From positions 1 through 5,602 of the forward strand of contig CAYFJC010000059.1 of the NCBI GenBank assembly GCA_964343355.1: DNA of 5,602 nucleotides, given 5' to 3'. Of the stretch, positions 1 through 5,602 are shown piece by piece. The stretch is from MED-G78 sp964343355. GTDB taxonomy: Bacteria; Pseudomonadota; Gammaproteobacteria; Magnimaribacterales; D2472. A program made the translations under genes and the position numbers. The notes below the pieces were generated by a model. It was not told the origin of the DNA and ran no database searches. It was given only the letters and a program-made list of their open reading frames with translations. Positions within the stretch are counted from its first letter, which is position 1; every line of letters starts with the position of its first letter.

Positions 1-396
1 GCCGAAGCTGAAGAAGCTCCTGCTGAAATATCTACTGTGGAAAAATCTTCTGCTCATATTTTACAAGCTTTTGAATCCAGACAACTAAGAACTGATCTAC
101 CTGCATTTAGACCAGGTGATACAGTCGTGGTATCAGTTAAAGTTAAAGAGGGAACCAGAACAAGACTTCAAGCCTTTGAAGGTGTTGTTATGGGTGTCAA
201 AAAAGGTGGAATTAATGCATCTTTTGTTGTCAGAAAAATTTCAAGTGGAATTGGTGTTGAAAGAACATTTCAAACTCACAGTCCAATTATTGATTCAATC
301 TCTGTCAAGAGAAAAGGTGATGTTAGACAAGCAAAACTTTTCTATCTAAGAGAAAGATCTGGCAAATCTGCAAGAATTAAAGAAAGATTAGAATAA
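1..396 (+). CDS. rplS: 50S ribosomal protein L19 (5' end beyond window)
   Basis: L19 is a structural protein of the large ribosomal subunit, lying at the interface with the 30S subunit. From about the 16th codon in the window to the stop, the protein follows E. coli L19 almost without gaps: FRPGDTV (residues 36-42 from the window edge), RLQAFEGVV, VRKIS, GVERTFQTHSP, DSISVKR and the ending YLRERSGKSARIKERLE. The C-terminus ends where E. coli's does. The frame stays open to base 1, and the first 12 visible codons read AEAEEAPAEIST, an acidic Ala/Glu/Pro stretch absent from E. coli L19. A GTG at 37 would give a protein of ordinary size (119 aa), but no Shine-Dalgarno sequence precedes it. I therefore prefer a start upstream of the window. 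In most gammaproteobacteria the preceding genes are rpsP-rimM-trmD. Here the stop is only 4 bases from xerD, with no terminator hairpin. Identity is certain; the start is not. Confidence 0.96.
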   Translation, partial: AEAEEAPAEISTVEKSSAHILQAFESRQLRTDLPAFRPGDTVVVSVKVKEGTRTRLQAFEGVVMGVKKGGINASFVVRKISSGIGVERTFQTHSPIIDSISVKRKGDVRQAKLFYLRERSGKSARIKERLE

Positions 397-400
397 CCAA

Positions 401-1303
401 ATGAAAAAATATCATGAAAAGGATGCTGATCTAGTCTCCTTTCTTGATTCATTGTTCATCGAAAAAGGTCTATCTAAAAATACTGTTTCATCATATAAAA
501 GCGATATTCTTGATGCTCTAGACTGGTCAATGACTACTTATAAAGTCTCTTTAAGAAATATTAAAAATCATGAAATAGAGACTTATATCAAGTTTTTATT
601 TGATAAAAATTACAAAAGCAGCACTGTAAATAGAAAAATTTCTTCTCTAAAGGCTTTTTTTTTATTCTTATTAAAAAAAGGGTATATTTCAGAGAATCCT
701 ATTGGAGATATACCTTCTCCAAAACAAGAAAAAAGATTACCAGTATCAATTTCTGAAGATGATGTAGAAATACTTTTAAATGCTCCTATTCAAGATTCTT
801 TTGTAGGCTGCAGAGATAAAGCTATGCTTGAGCTTTTATACGCAACTGGTATGAGAGTTAGTGAATTAACCAATCTTAAATTTTCTGACATTGACTTAAC
901 TAGATCAATTGTAAAAGTATTAGGTAAAGGCTCTAAAGAGAGACTTATACCTTTTGGCGAATCTGCAAATGAATATACAAAAATTTATTTAGATAATAGA
1001 TCTCAAAGAGGCATCAATAGATCAATACAGCATATCTTTATAAGCACAAAAGGCTCAAAAATAACTCGAGAGGCTTTCTGGCATAGAATTAAACTTTATT
1101 CTCGAAATATTAATGCCACAAAAAATATATCACCTCATACCTTAAGACACGCCTTTGCAACTCATCTTTTAAATAGGGGAGCTGACCTTAGATCAGTTCA
1201 ATTATTATTAGGCCATAGTGACTTATCAACTACTCAAATATATACTCACATTGCCAAACAACGACTAAGCGATGCATTAAAGAAACATCATCCAAGAGGC
1301 TAA
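401..1303 (+). CDS. xerD: Tyrosine recombinase XerD
   Basis: XerD acts with XerC at the chromosomal dif site, activated by FtsK at the septum, to resolve chromosome dimers before division. The 300-aa length matches the family (298 in E. coli). Residues about 8-92 form the N-terminal SAM-like core-binding domain and about 115-295 the catalytic domain. All catalytic residues are visible: R152 (ATGMRVSEL), K176 (GKGSKER), H246 and R249 (SPHTLRH), H272 (LLGHSD) and nucleophile Y281 (QIYTH), spaced as in E. coli. The ending, with GHSDLSTTQIYTH and a terminal HHPR, is XerD-like rather than XerC-like, and dsbC directly downstream agrees. The ATG lies 4 bases after the rplS stop and has only a weak purine stretch (AGAAAG, 381-386) upstream, so translation may depend on coupling to rplS. 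A nine-T run (655-663) and seven-A run (673-679) lie inside the gene without breaking the frame. Confidence 0.96.
   Translation: MKKYHEKDADLVSFLDSLFIEKGLSKNTVSSYKSDILDALDWSMTTYKVSLRNIKNHEIETYIKFLFDKNYKSSTVNRKISSLKAFFLFLLKKGYISENPIGDIPSPKQEKRLPVSISEDDVEILLNAPIQDSFVGCRDKAMLELLYATGMRVSELTNLKFSDIDLTRSIVKVLGKGSKERLIPFGESANEYTKIYLDNRSQRGINRSIQHIFISTKGSKITREAFWHRIKLYSRNINATKNISPHTLRHAFATHLLNRGADLRSVQLLLGHSDLSTTQIYTHIAKQRLSDALKKHHPRG
1294..1299 (+). promoter_or_regulatory. Ribosome binding site of dsbC inside the xerD 3' end
   Basis: AAGAGG sits 6 bases before the dsbC ATG at 1306. It overlaps the last xerD codons, which encode the Pro-Arg-Gly end. It is the best Shine-Dalgarno match at any junction in the window and supports the chosen dsbC start. 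Confidence 0.7.
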
Positions 1304-1305
1304 CT

Positions 1306-2025
1306 ATGAAAAATTTATTTAATTTACTAATTATTGCTTTACTGAGTATAAATATTTATGCATTTGACGGCAAAGAAGAGATTATTGCAAAACTAGCAGA
1401 TGTTCTTCCTGAGGGAGCAGAAATAATTGATATCACTAAAACTCCGGTTAAAGGAATATATAAACTTGAGCTTGAAGATATGCAATCAGTTTATCTATCT
1501 TCAGATGGTAATTTTGTAATCATAGGTGAAATATTTCAGATAACTGGTGATGGCTTACTTAACGTTACTGAGATGGAGAGAGATGTAGAAAGAAGGAATA
1601 TTATTTCTGAAATTGATGATTCGGAATTAATCTCATTTCCAGCTAAGAATGAATTATTTTCAGTTGTTATTTTTACGGATATTGATTGTGGTTATTGTAG
1701 AAAGCTTCATGGTGAAATTAGTGAATATAATAAATTAGGAATATCTATTAATTACGCTGCATTTCCAAGATCAGGGCTTCAATCTGAATCTTACTCAAAG
1801 ATTGTTGGTGCCTGGTGCTCAAAAAACCCAGCTAAAACTTTGACTGGTTTAAAGCAAGGAAAAGATATGAGTTTAACTTACTGCGAAAATCATCCAGTAG
1901 AAAAACATTACAGGCTTGGAAGAAAAATTGGTGTTACAGGAACTCCAGCAATAATTTCTAGTTCTGGCCAATTAATACCTGGATATGTCCCAGCGAAAGA
2001 TTTATTAAGCAGGCTTCAAGGTTAA
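1306..2025 (+). CDS. dsbC: Periplasmic thiol:disulfide interchange protein DsbC
   Basis: DsbC is a V-shaped periplasmic dimer that isomerises wrong disulfides in exported proteins; in the known pathway DsbD keeps it reduced. The 239-aa precursor is close to E. coli's 236. It begins with a signal peptide: Lys at 2, a hydrophobic core at about 4-17, and a likely cut after the Ala at 19 (IYA|F). Residues about 20-80 form the dimerisation domain, followed by a linker helix and a thioredoxin fold from about 117. The active site is C128-G-Y-C131 (DIDCGYC), the cis-proline is P214 in TGTPA, and a second pair, C171 and C193, has the 22-residue spacing of the structural disulfide in E. coli DsbC. The end, with LIPGYVPAKDLL, is also typical. 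A close alternative is DsbG, but CGYC and position after xerD favour DsbC. Its start is 2 bases after the xerD stop. Confidence 0.94.
   Translation: MKNLFNLLIIALLSINIYAFDGKEEIIAKLADVLPEGAEIIDITKTPVKGIYKLELEDMQSVYLSSDGNFVIIGEIFQITGDGLLNVTEMERDVERRNIISEIDDSELISFPAKNELFSVVIFTDIDCGYCRKLHGEISEYNKLGISINYAAFPRSGLQSESYSKIVGAWCSKNPAKTLTGLKQGKDMSLTYCENHPVEKHYRLGRKIGVTGTPAIISSSGQLIPGYVPAKDLLSRLQG
2018..2021 (+). promoter_or_regulatory. Short ribosome binding site of hom
   Basis: AAGG lies 6 bases before the hom ATG at 2028, within the last two sense codons of dsbC. It is short but well placed and supports that start. The position makes translation of hom likely to follow that of dsbC. Confidence 0.5.
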
Positions 2026-2027
2026 AT

Positions 2028-3296
2028 ATGAAAGAAATAAAAGTAGGTATATGCGGTTGGGGTAACGTTGCAACAGGTCTCTACCAAGCAGTTAATGCTA
2101 ATAAAAAAATTATAGAAAGAAATACAAATTTAGATATAAAAATAAATTTTATTGGGGCAAGAAGAGATAACCCAAAATGTGATCCCCAAGGAGTAGAGGT
2201 CCTAAGAGACATTTTTGATGTTGTTAAACAAGATATTGATGTTGTCATAGAGCTTATTGGGGGAGTTGAAACTGCAAGAGAATTAATACTCTCAGCAATA
2301 AAAAATAAGAAACATGTAATTACAGCAAATAAGGCTGTAATTTTTAATCACGGTGATGAACTCTTTAAAGCAGCAAGAGAAAATAATGTAAAAATTTTAT
2401 TTGAAGCAGCAGTTTGTGCTGGAACTCCAATAATTAAAGTTCTTCAAGAAGAGCTTGCAGGAAATAATATTTCTAAAATATCAGGAATGCTTAATGGAAC
2501 AACAAATTTCATTTTAGCAGAAATGGAAAAAGGAGCGGATTTTGAACCTATTCTCAAGATTGCTCAAGAAAAAGGATATGCTGAGCCAGACCCATCTTTT
2601 GATATTGATGGAATAGATGCAGCTCATAAGATAGGTATATTGTCACATATTGCCTTCGGAAATCCTCTTCCTCCCAAAGATTTTTATATTGAAGGAATTA
2701 CAGAGATAGCAGGTGATGATTTTCAGCATGCTAAAGAATTGGGTTATGTAATAAAACATCTAGCAGTAGCAAAACAAAAAATTAATGCAGTTGAACTTAG
2801 GGCGCATCCAGCATTTATTAAAAACACTTCAATATTATCTTCTCTGGAGGGAGTTAGAAATGGCATAGAAATAGATACTGATCTCATTGGTAAAATTCAT
2901 ATTACTGGATCAGGAGCTGGTCAAGAATCAACAGCTTCGGGTTTAATTTCAGATATCATCCATTTAGCAGGATGCAATAAAGACTATTCAGAAGAGGTTT
3001 TTAAAAGCTCTAATGAGATAAAGATAGTTGAATTTAATGAAATATCGTTTCAGCATTATTTTTACTTAGAAGTTGATGATAATCCTGGCGTTATGGCATT
3101 AATTACGTCATTAGTTGCAAGTCATAACATTGGAATTGAGACAATAATTCAAAAGGATGAATTGGCTGATAATCAAGTCCCAGTTTTCTTCATTACAGAT
3201 TTATGTGAAGAATTAAAAGCCAAAGAGCTCTTCAATGAATTTAAAAATACAGATGTTATAAAGAAAGTTAAAAGAATTAGGATCGAAGCAGATTAA
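2028..3296 (+). CDS. hom: Homoserine dehydrogenase, monofunctional, with ACT domain
   Basis: This cytoplasmic enzyme reduces aspartate-4-semialdehyde to homoserine with NAD(P)H, the branch point towards threonine and methionine. The 422-aa protein lacks the aspartokinase domain of E. coli ThrA and resembles the free-standing Hom of Pseudomonas in layout. Residues 4-130 are the Rossmann domain, with the dinucleotide loop G10-W-G12-N-V-A15 and TANK (99-102). The catalytic domain (about 130-315) carries NGTTN (156-160), GYAEPDP and GIDAAHK. E186, D197, K201 and K102 match the spacing of the catalytic E208, D219, K223 and K117 of yeast homoserine dehydrogenase. The C-terminal ACT domain starts near 343 (DNPGV at 351-355) and in this family usually mediates feedback inhibition by threonine. 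The third glycine of the usual GxGxxG is alanine. The last base of its TAA is the first base of the thrC ATG, so the two are probably coupled. No leader or attenuator can fit in the 2-base gap upstream. Confidence 0.95.
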   Translation: MKEIKVGICGWGNVATGLYQAVNANKKIIERNTNLDIKINFIGARRDNPKCDPQGVEVLRDIFDVVKQDIDVVIELIGGVETARELILSAIKNKKHVITANKAVIFNHGDELFKAARENNVKILFEAAVCAGTPIIKVLQEELAGNNISKISGMLNGTTNFILAEMEKGADFEPILKIAQEKGYAEPDPSFDIDGIDAAHKIGILSHIAFGNPLPPKDFYIEGITEIAGDDFQHAKELGYVIKHLAVAKQKINAVELRAHPAFIKNTSILSSLEGVRNGIEIDTDLIGKIHITGSGAGQESTASGLISDIIHLAGCNKDYSEEVFKSSNEIKIVEFNEISFQHYFYLEVDDNPGVMALITSLVASHNIGIETIIQKDELADNQVPVFFITDLCEELKAKELFNEFKNTDVIKKVKRIRIEAD

Positions 3297-3298
3297 TG
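3294..3298 (+). promoter_or_regulatory. TAATG stop/start overlap coupling hom and thrC
   Basis: The hom stop TAA (3294-3296) and the thrC ATG (3296-3298) share one base. The nearest Shine-Dalgarno-like string, AGGA at 3279-3282, is 13 bases from the ATG, too far to be strong. Re-initiation by ribosomes finishing hom is the likely way thrC is translated, which would keep the two pathway enzymes in proportion. The overlap is seen directly; coupling is inferred. Confidence 0.6.
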
Positions 3299-4684
3299 TT
3301 ATTTCACAGCACAAGAGGCGGAGATAAAGATAGGACTTTTGAAGATATCTTAATGCAAGGATTAGCCTCTGATGGTGGCTTATTTATGCCAGATGCATGG
3401 CCTCAAGTTAATCTTAATTTATTAAGATCCAAGTCGTCATTTATAGAGGTAGCAAAGGAAATAGTGCCTTTATTTACATCATCTTCTTTTGATAAAGAGG
3501 AGGTTATTAATATTTTAGATAATACCTGGCATGATTTTTCAGATGAGGATATTGCACCTTTGAAGCATTTAGATGATAACAAGGCTGTGCTTGAACTTTT
3601 TCATGGACCCACTGCAGCCTTTAAAGACTTTGGACTTCAATTGGCAGCAGCCTTTTTTAATAAAGTTTTAAATAAAAATAATAAAACAGCAATTATTTTA
3701 GGTGCAACATCAGGTGATACAGGTTCAGCAGCAATAGATGCATGCAAGAATTTTAAATCAATCAAAACCTTCATACTAATCCCAGATGGAAATATGTCTG
3801 AAATTCAAAGAAGACAAATGACAACAATAGATGAGGACAATGTCTTTACGCTGCGTATAAGTGGAACATTTGATGATTGTCAGGATATCGTAAAAGATGC
3901 TTTTAAAGAAAGATCTTTTTTACAAGATGATCAGTATTTATTAGCAGTTAACTCAATAAACTGGGTAAGAATTATTGGTCAAATTTGCTATTACTTTTAT
4001 GCATCCCTTAAATTTAATAATCTTAATGAAGATATTAATTTTTCAGTACCAACTGGAAATTTTGGCAATGTATTTGCATGCTATGCAGCCCATAAAATGG
4101 GATTACCTCTTAATAAAATTATAGTATCTGTAAATGAAAATGATATTTTAAATAGATTCTTTACCAGCAATGACTATTCAAAGCAGAAAGTGAGTGAAAC
4201 TGTATCACCAAGCATGGATATAAGTATTGCCAGTAATTTTGAAAGATTAATTTATGATTTCTATTGCGATAGAGATGCAAAAATCTGTAATGATTTTTAT
4301 GCAAACTTTCCTTCGGATTCGATTAATCTTCCGAATAGTATGTGGGAAAAATCAACAGAATTATTTTTAAGCTACGCTGTTAATGATTTACAAACAATTA
4401 AAGCAATTCAGGAAGTTTACGAATCTCATAATTATCTTATTGATCCCCATACTGCTGTAGCTTCAGTGGCGGTTGATAATCTAAGCAAGCAATTAAAAAA
4501 TTCTACACTGATACTATCGACAGCGCATCCTGCTAAATTTCCAGACTCAATTGCAGAAGCAGGAATAGCCATTAAAGAAATCCCTAAGAGACTAAGTGAT
4601 GTTTTTGAAAAAGAAGAACGAACATTTGATTTCTCTTCAGATAAGACTGCTATTTTTAATTTTATAGCTAATAATAATTTTTAA
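3296..4684 (+). CDS. thrC: Threonine synthase (PLP-dependent)
   Basis: ThrC converts O-phospho-homoserine to threonine and phosphate, the last step of threonine synthesis, in the cytoplasm. The 462-aa length fits the long threonine synthase class found in Pseudomonas and yeast; E. coli ThrC is shorter at 428. The N-terminal STRGG and QGLASDGGLFMP (21-32) are family signatures. PLP would be bound as a Schiff base by K110 in the HGPTAAFKDFG motif. GATSGDTGSAA (136-146) is the substrate/phosphate loop, and GNFGN (254-258) is the glycine-rich PLP-phosphate loop. DPHTAVA (383-389) and STAHPAKF (408-415) close the fold. Following hom directly gives steps one and three of the route from semialdehyde to threonine. 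The homoserine kinase gene thrB, which makes its substrate, is not in the window. The start is fixed by the overlap with the hom stop and by the alignment of the first residues. Confidence 0.95.
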   Translation: MLFHSTRGGDKDRTFEDILMQGLASDGGLFMPDAWPQVNLNLLRSKSSFIEVAKEIVPLFTSSSFDKEEVINILDNTWHDFSDEDIAPLKHLDDNKAVLELFHGPTAAFKDFGLQLAAAFFNKVLNKNNKTAIILGATSGDTGSAAIDACKNFKSIKTFILIPDGNMSEIQRRQMTTIDEDNVFTLRISGTFDDCQDIVKDAFKERSFLQDDQYLLAVNSINWVRIIGQICYYFYASLKFNNLNEDINFSVPTGNFGNVFACYAAHKMGLPLNKIIVSVNENDILNRFFTSNDYSKQKVSETVSPSMDISIASNFERLIYDFYCDRDAKICNDFYANFPSDSINLPNSMWEKSTELFLSYAVNDLQTIKAIQEVYESHNYLIDPHTAVASVAVDNLSKQLKNSTLILSTAHPAKFPDSIAEAGIAIKEIPKRLSDVFEKEERTFDFSSDKTAIFNFIANNNF

Positions 4685-4686
4685 AT

Positions 4687-5602
4687 ATGGACTCCTCTGA
4701 ACTTAAAAGCATTTTACTTGATCTACAATCAAGAATTATTGAAATTAGAAACGGTATTTTTGACGTTACTTCAAAAGAAGCAAGGCTGGACGAGATTTCT
4801 AGTCAACTATCTCAGGAAGATGTTTGGAGCAATCTGGATCTATCTCAAAAATTAAGTAAAGAAAAAGCCTCAATAGAAAAATCATTAACTTTTTTTCAAA
4901 CAACTGAAATGCAAGTAAATGATAATTTAACTCTTCTTGAGATGGCTCTAGAGGAATCTGATCTAGAAACCATGAAGGAGATAGAAGTTGATGTGATGAT
5001 CCTTCAAAAAAGTGTTGAAGATCTTGAATTTAGCAGAATGTTTACAAATAAAATGGATCCTAATAATGCATATATAGACATTCAATCTGGATCTGGAGGA
5101 ACTGAGGCTCAAGATTGGGCTGAAATGCTTCTTAGAATGTATACAAAATGGGCTGAAAGTAGAGATTTTAATGTCCAAGTTACTGATCTATCTGCTGGCG
5201 ATGTTGCAGGTATTAAGTCAGCATCTATTCTAGTTGAAGGGGACTATGCATATGGATGGCTTAGAACTGAGACAGGTGTTCATAGATTAGTAAGAAAATC
5301 TCCATTTGATTCTGGAAATAGAAGGCATACTTCATTTGCATCAGTATTTATATCTCCTGAAATAGATGAATCTATTGAGATAGAATTAAATAATTCCGAT
5401 GTTCGTATTGATACTTATAGGGCATCTGGAGCAGGCGGACAGCATGTTAACAAAACTGATTCTGCGGTTAGGCTAACTCACGAGCCAACTGGAATTGTTG
5501 CTCAATGTCAGAGCGACAGGTCTCAGCATAAAAATAAAGAAAATGCCTTTAAACAACTAAAATCTAAGCTTTACGAGTTAGAATTACAAAAACAAAAAGA
5601 TG
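4687..5602 (+). CDS. prfB: Peptide chain release factor 2 (3' end beyond window)
   Basis: RF2 recognises UAA and UGA in the ribosomal A site and triggers peptide release. The frame runs from ATG 4687 to the right edge, giving 305 codons of an expected total near 365. Numbering matches E. coli RF2 exactly: the stop-codon reading tripeptide S205-P206-F207 in VRKSPFDSG, and the catalytic G250-G251-Q252 (bases 5434-5442) in ASGAGGQHVNKT. Other signatures are SGSGGTEAQDW (134-144), GDYAYGWLRTETGVHR (185-200) and DRSQHKNK (277-284). Residues 1-115 are the helical domain 1. Residue 246 is Ala, as in most RF2s, not the Thr of E. coli K-12. The gene needs no frameshift: codons 25-26 are TTT GAC where E. 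coli has CTT TGA C. The start is 2 bases after the thrC stop with no Shine-Dalgarno sequence in the A/T-only bases before it, so it probably depends on upstream translation. In E. coli lysS follows. Confidence 0.96.
   Translation, partial: MDSSELKSILLDLQSRIIEIRNGIFDVTSKEARLDEISSQLSQEDVWSNLDLSQKLSKEKASIEKSLTFFQTTEMQVNDNLTLLEMALEESDLETMKEIEVDVMILQKSVEDLEFSRMFTNKMDPNNAYIDIQSGSGGTEAQDWAEMLLRMYTKWAESRDFNVQVTDLSAGDVAGIKSASILVEGDYAYGWLRTETGVHRLVRKSPFDSGNRRHTSFASVFISPEIDESIEIELNNSDVRIDTYRASGAGGQHVNKTDSAVRLTHEPTGIVAQCQSDRSQHKNKENAFKQLKSKLYELELQKQKD
4756..4764 (+). other. Position of the RF2 frameshift site, here in frame
   Basis: Codons 24-26 of prfB read ATT TTT GAC (Ile-Phe-Asp). They align without gaps with the site where E. 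coli and most bacteria carry CUU UGA C, an in-frame stop bypassed by a +1 shift. Compared with that site one base of the T-run is in effect missing, so the reading frame passes straight through. The SD-like AGGGGG that stimulates shifting in E. coli is also absent; the bases just before are AGAAACGGT. Confidence 0.85.

Noticed and set aside
116..349. 77-codon + strand frame inside rplS
   Set aside because: It overlaps conserved L19 codons in another frame and resembles nothing known; a shadow of rplS.
651..665. T-run in xerD as an intrinsic terminator
   Set aside because: No G+C-rich hairpin precedes it, and it sits inside an intact, conserved gene.
891..930. TTGACT followed by A/T-rich bases, as a possible internal promoter in xerD
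   Set aside because: The expected -10 position reads AAAGTA, a poor match, and such strings are common by chance in A+T-rich coding DNA.
4752..4763. Possible functional frameshift site TAT TTT TGA C in the alternative frame of prfB
   Set aside because: Read in that frame the bases resemble the E. coli site, but stops at 4740-4742 and 4746-4748 lie just upstream. The frame from ATG 4687 instead aligns with the RF2 N-terminus, so no shift is needed.
4963..5178. 71-codon open frame on the - strand
   Set aside because: It lies wholly inside prfB, antisense to strongly conserved RF2 sequence, has no recognisable motif and no ribosome binding site. It is a chance antisense frame.
1..5602. Search for a mobile element, CRISPR array, toxin-antitoxin pair, defence genes or dif/att site next to xerD
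   Set aside because: The whole window is filled by six housekeeping genes. XerD is the chromosomal housekeeping type in its normal neighbourhood, and I see no spaced direct repeats, terminal inverted repeats or extra genes.

Overview
The window is a tightly packed run of six genes, all on the + strand. It reads rplS (5' end outside the window) - xerD - dsbC - hom - thrC - prfB (3' end outside). The five junctions are 4, 2, 2, -1 and 2 bases long, so there is almost no non-coding DNA. There are no RNA genes, mobile elements, CRISPR arrays or repeats that I can support. I see no convincing promoter or terminator.

The DNA is A+T-rich (clearly well under 40% G+C by eye), and all five visible stop codons are TAA. 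The gene content and order point to a gammaproteobacterium. E. coli has xerD-dsbC-recJ-prfB-lysS together, and Pseudomonas has xerD-dsbC-hom-thrC close to rplS. This window looks like a compressed merger of the two arrangements. Low G+C, near-zero spacers and loss of intervening genes suggest a streamlined marine lineage such as SAR86, or possibly a reduced symbiont. That placement is inference.

By region: 1-396 encodes ribosomal protein L19, with an Ala/Glu-rich N-terminal stretch that continues off the left edge. 401-1303 encodes the XerD chromosome-dimer recombinase with all six catalytic residues. 1306-2025 encodes a periplasmic DsbC-type disulfide isomerase with a signal peptide. 2028-3296 and 3296-4684 encode homoserine dehydrogenase and threonine synthase, two steps of threonine synthesis; the kinase step between them (thrB) is not here. 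4687-5602 encodes peptide chain release factor 2, open to the right edge, in one uninterrupted frame with no programmed +1 frameshift.

The genes do not form one pathway. They share transcription and probably translational coupling: TAATG at hom/thrC, and Shine-Dalgarno sequences embedded in the ends of xerD and dsbC. I found no undescribed biological system. The points most worth a second look are the frameshift-free prfB, the L19 N-terminal extension, the absence of recJ from its usual place, and the extreme compaction.
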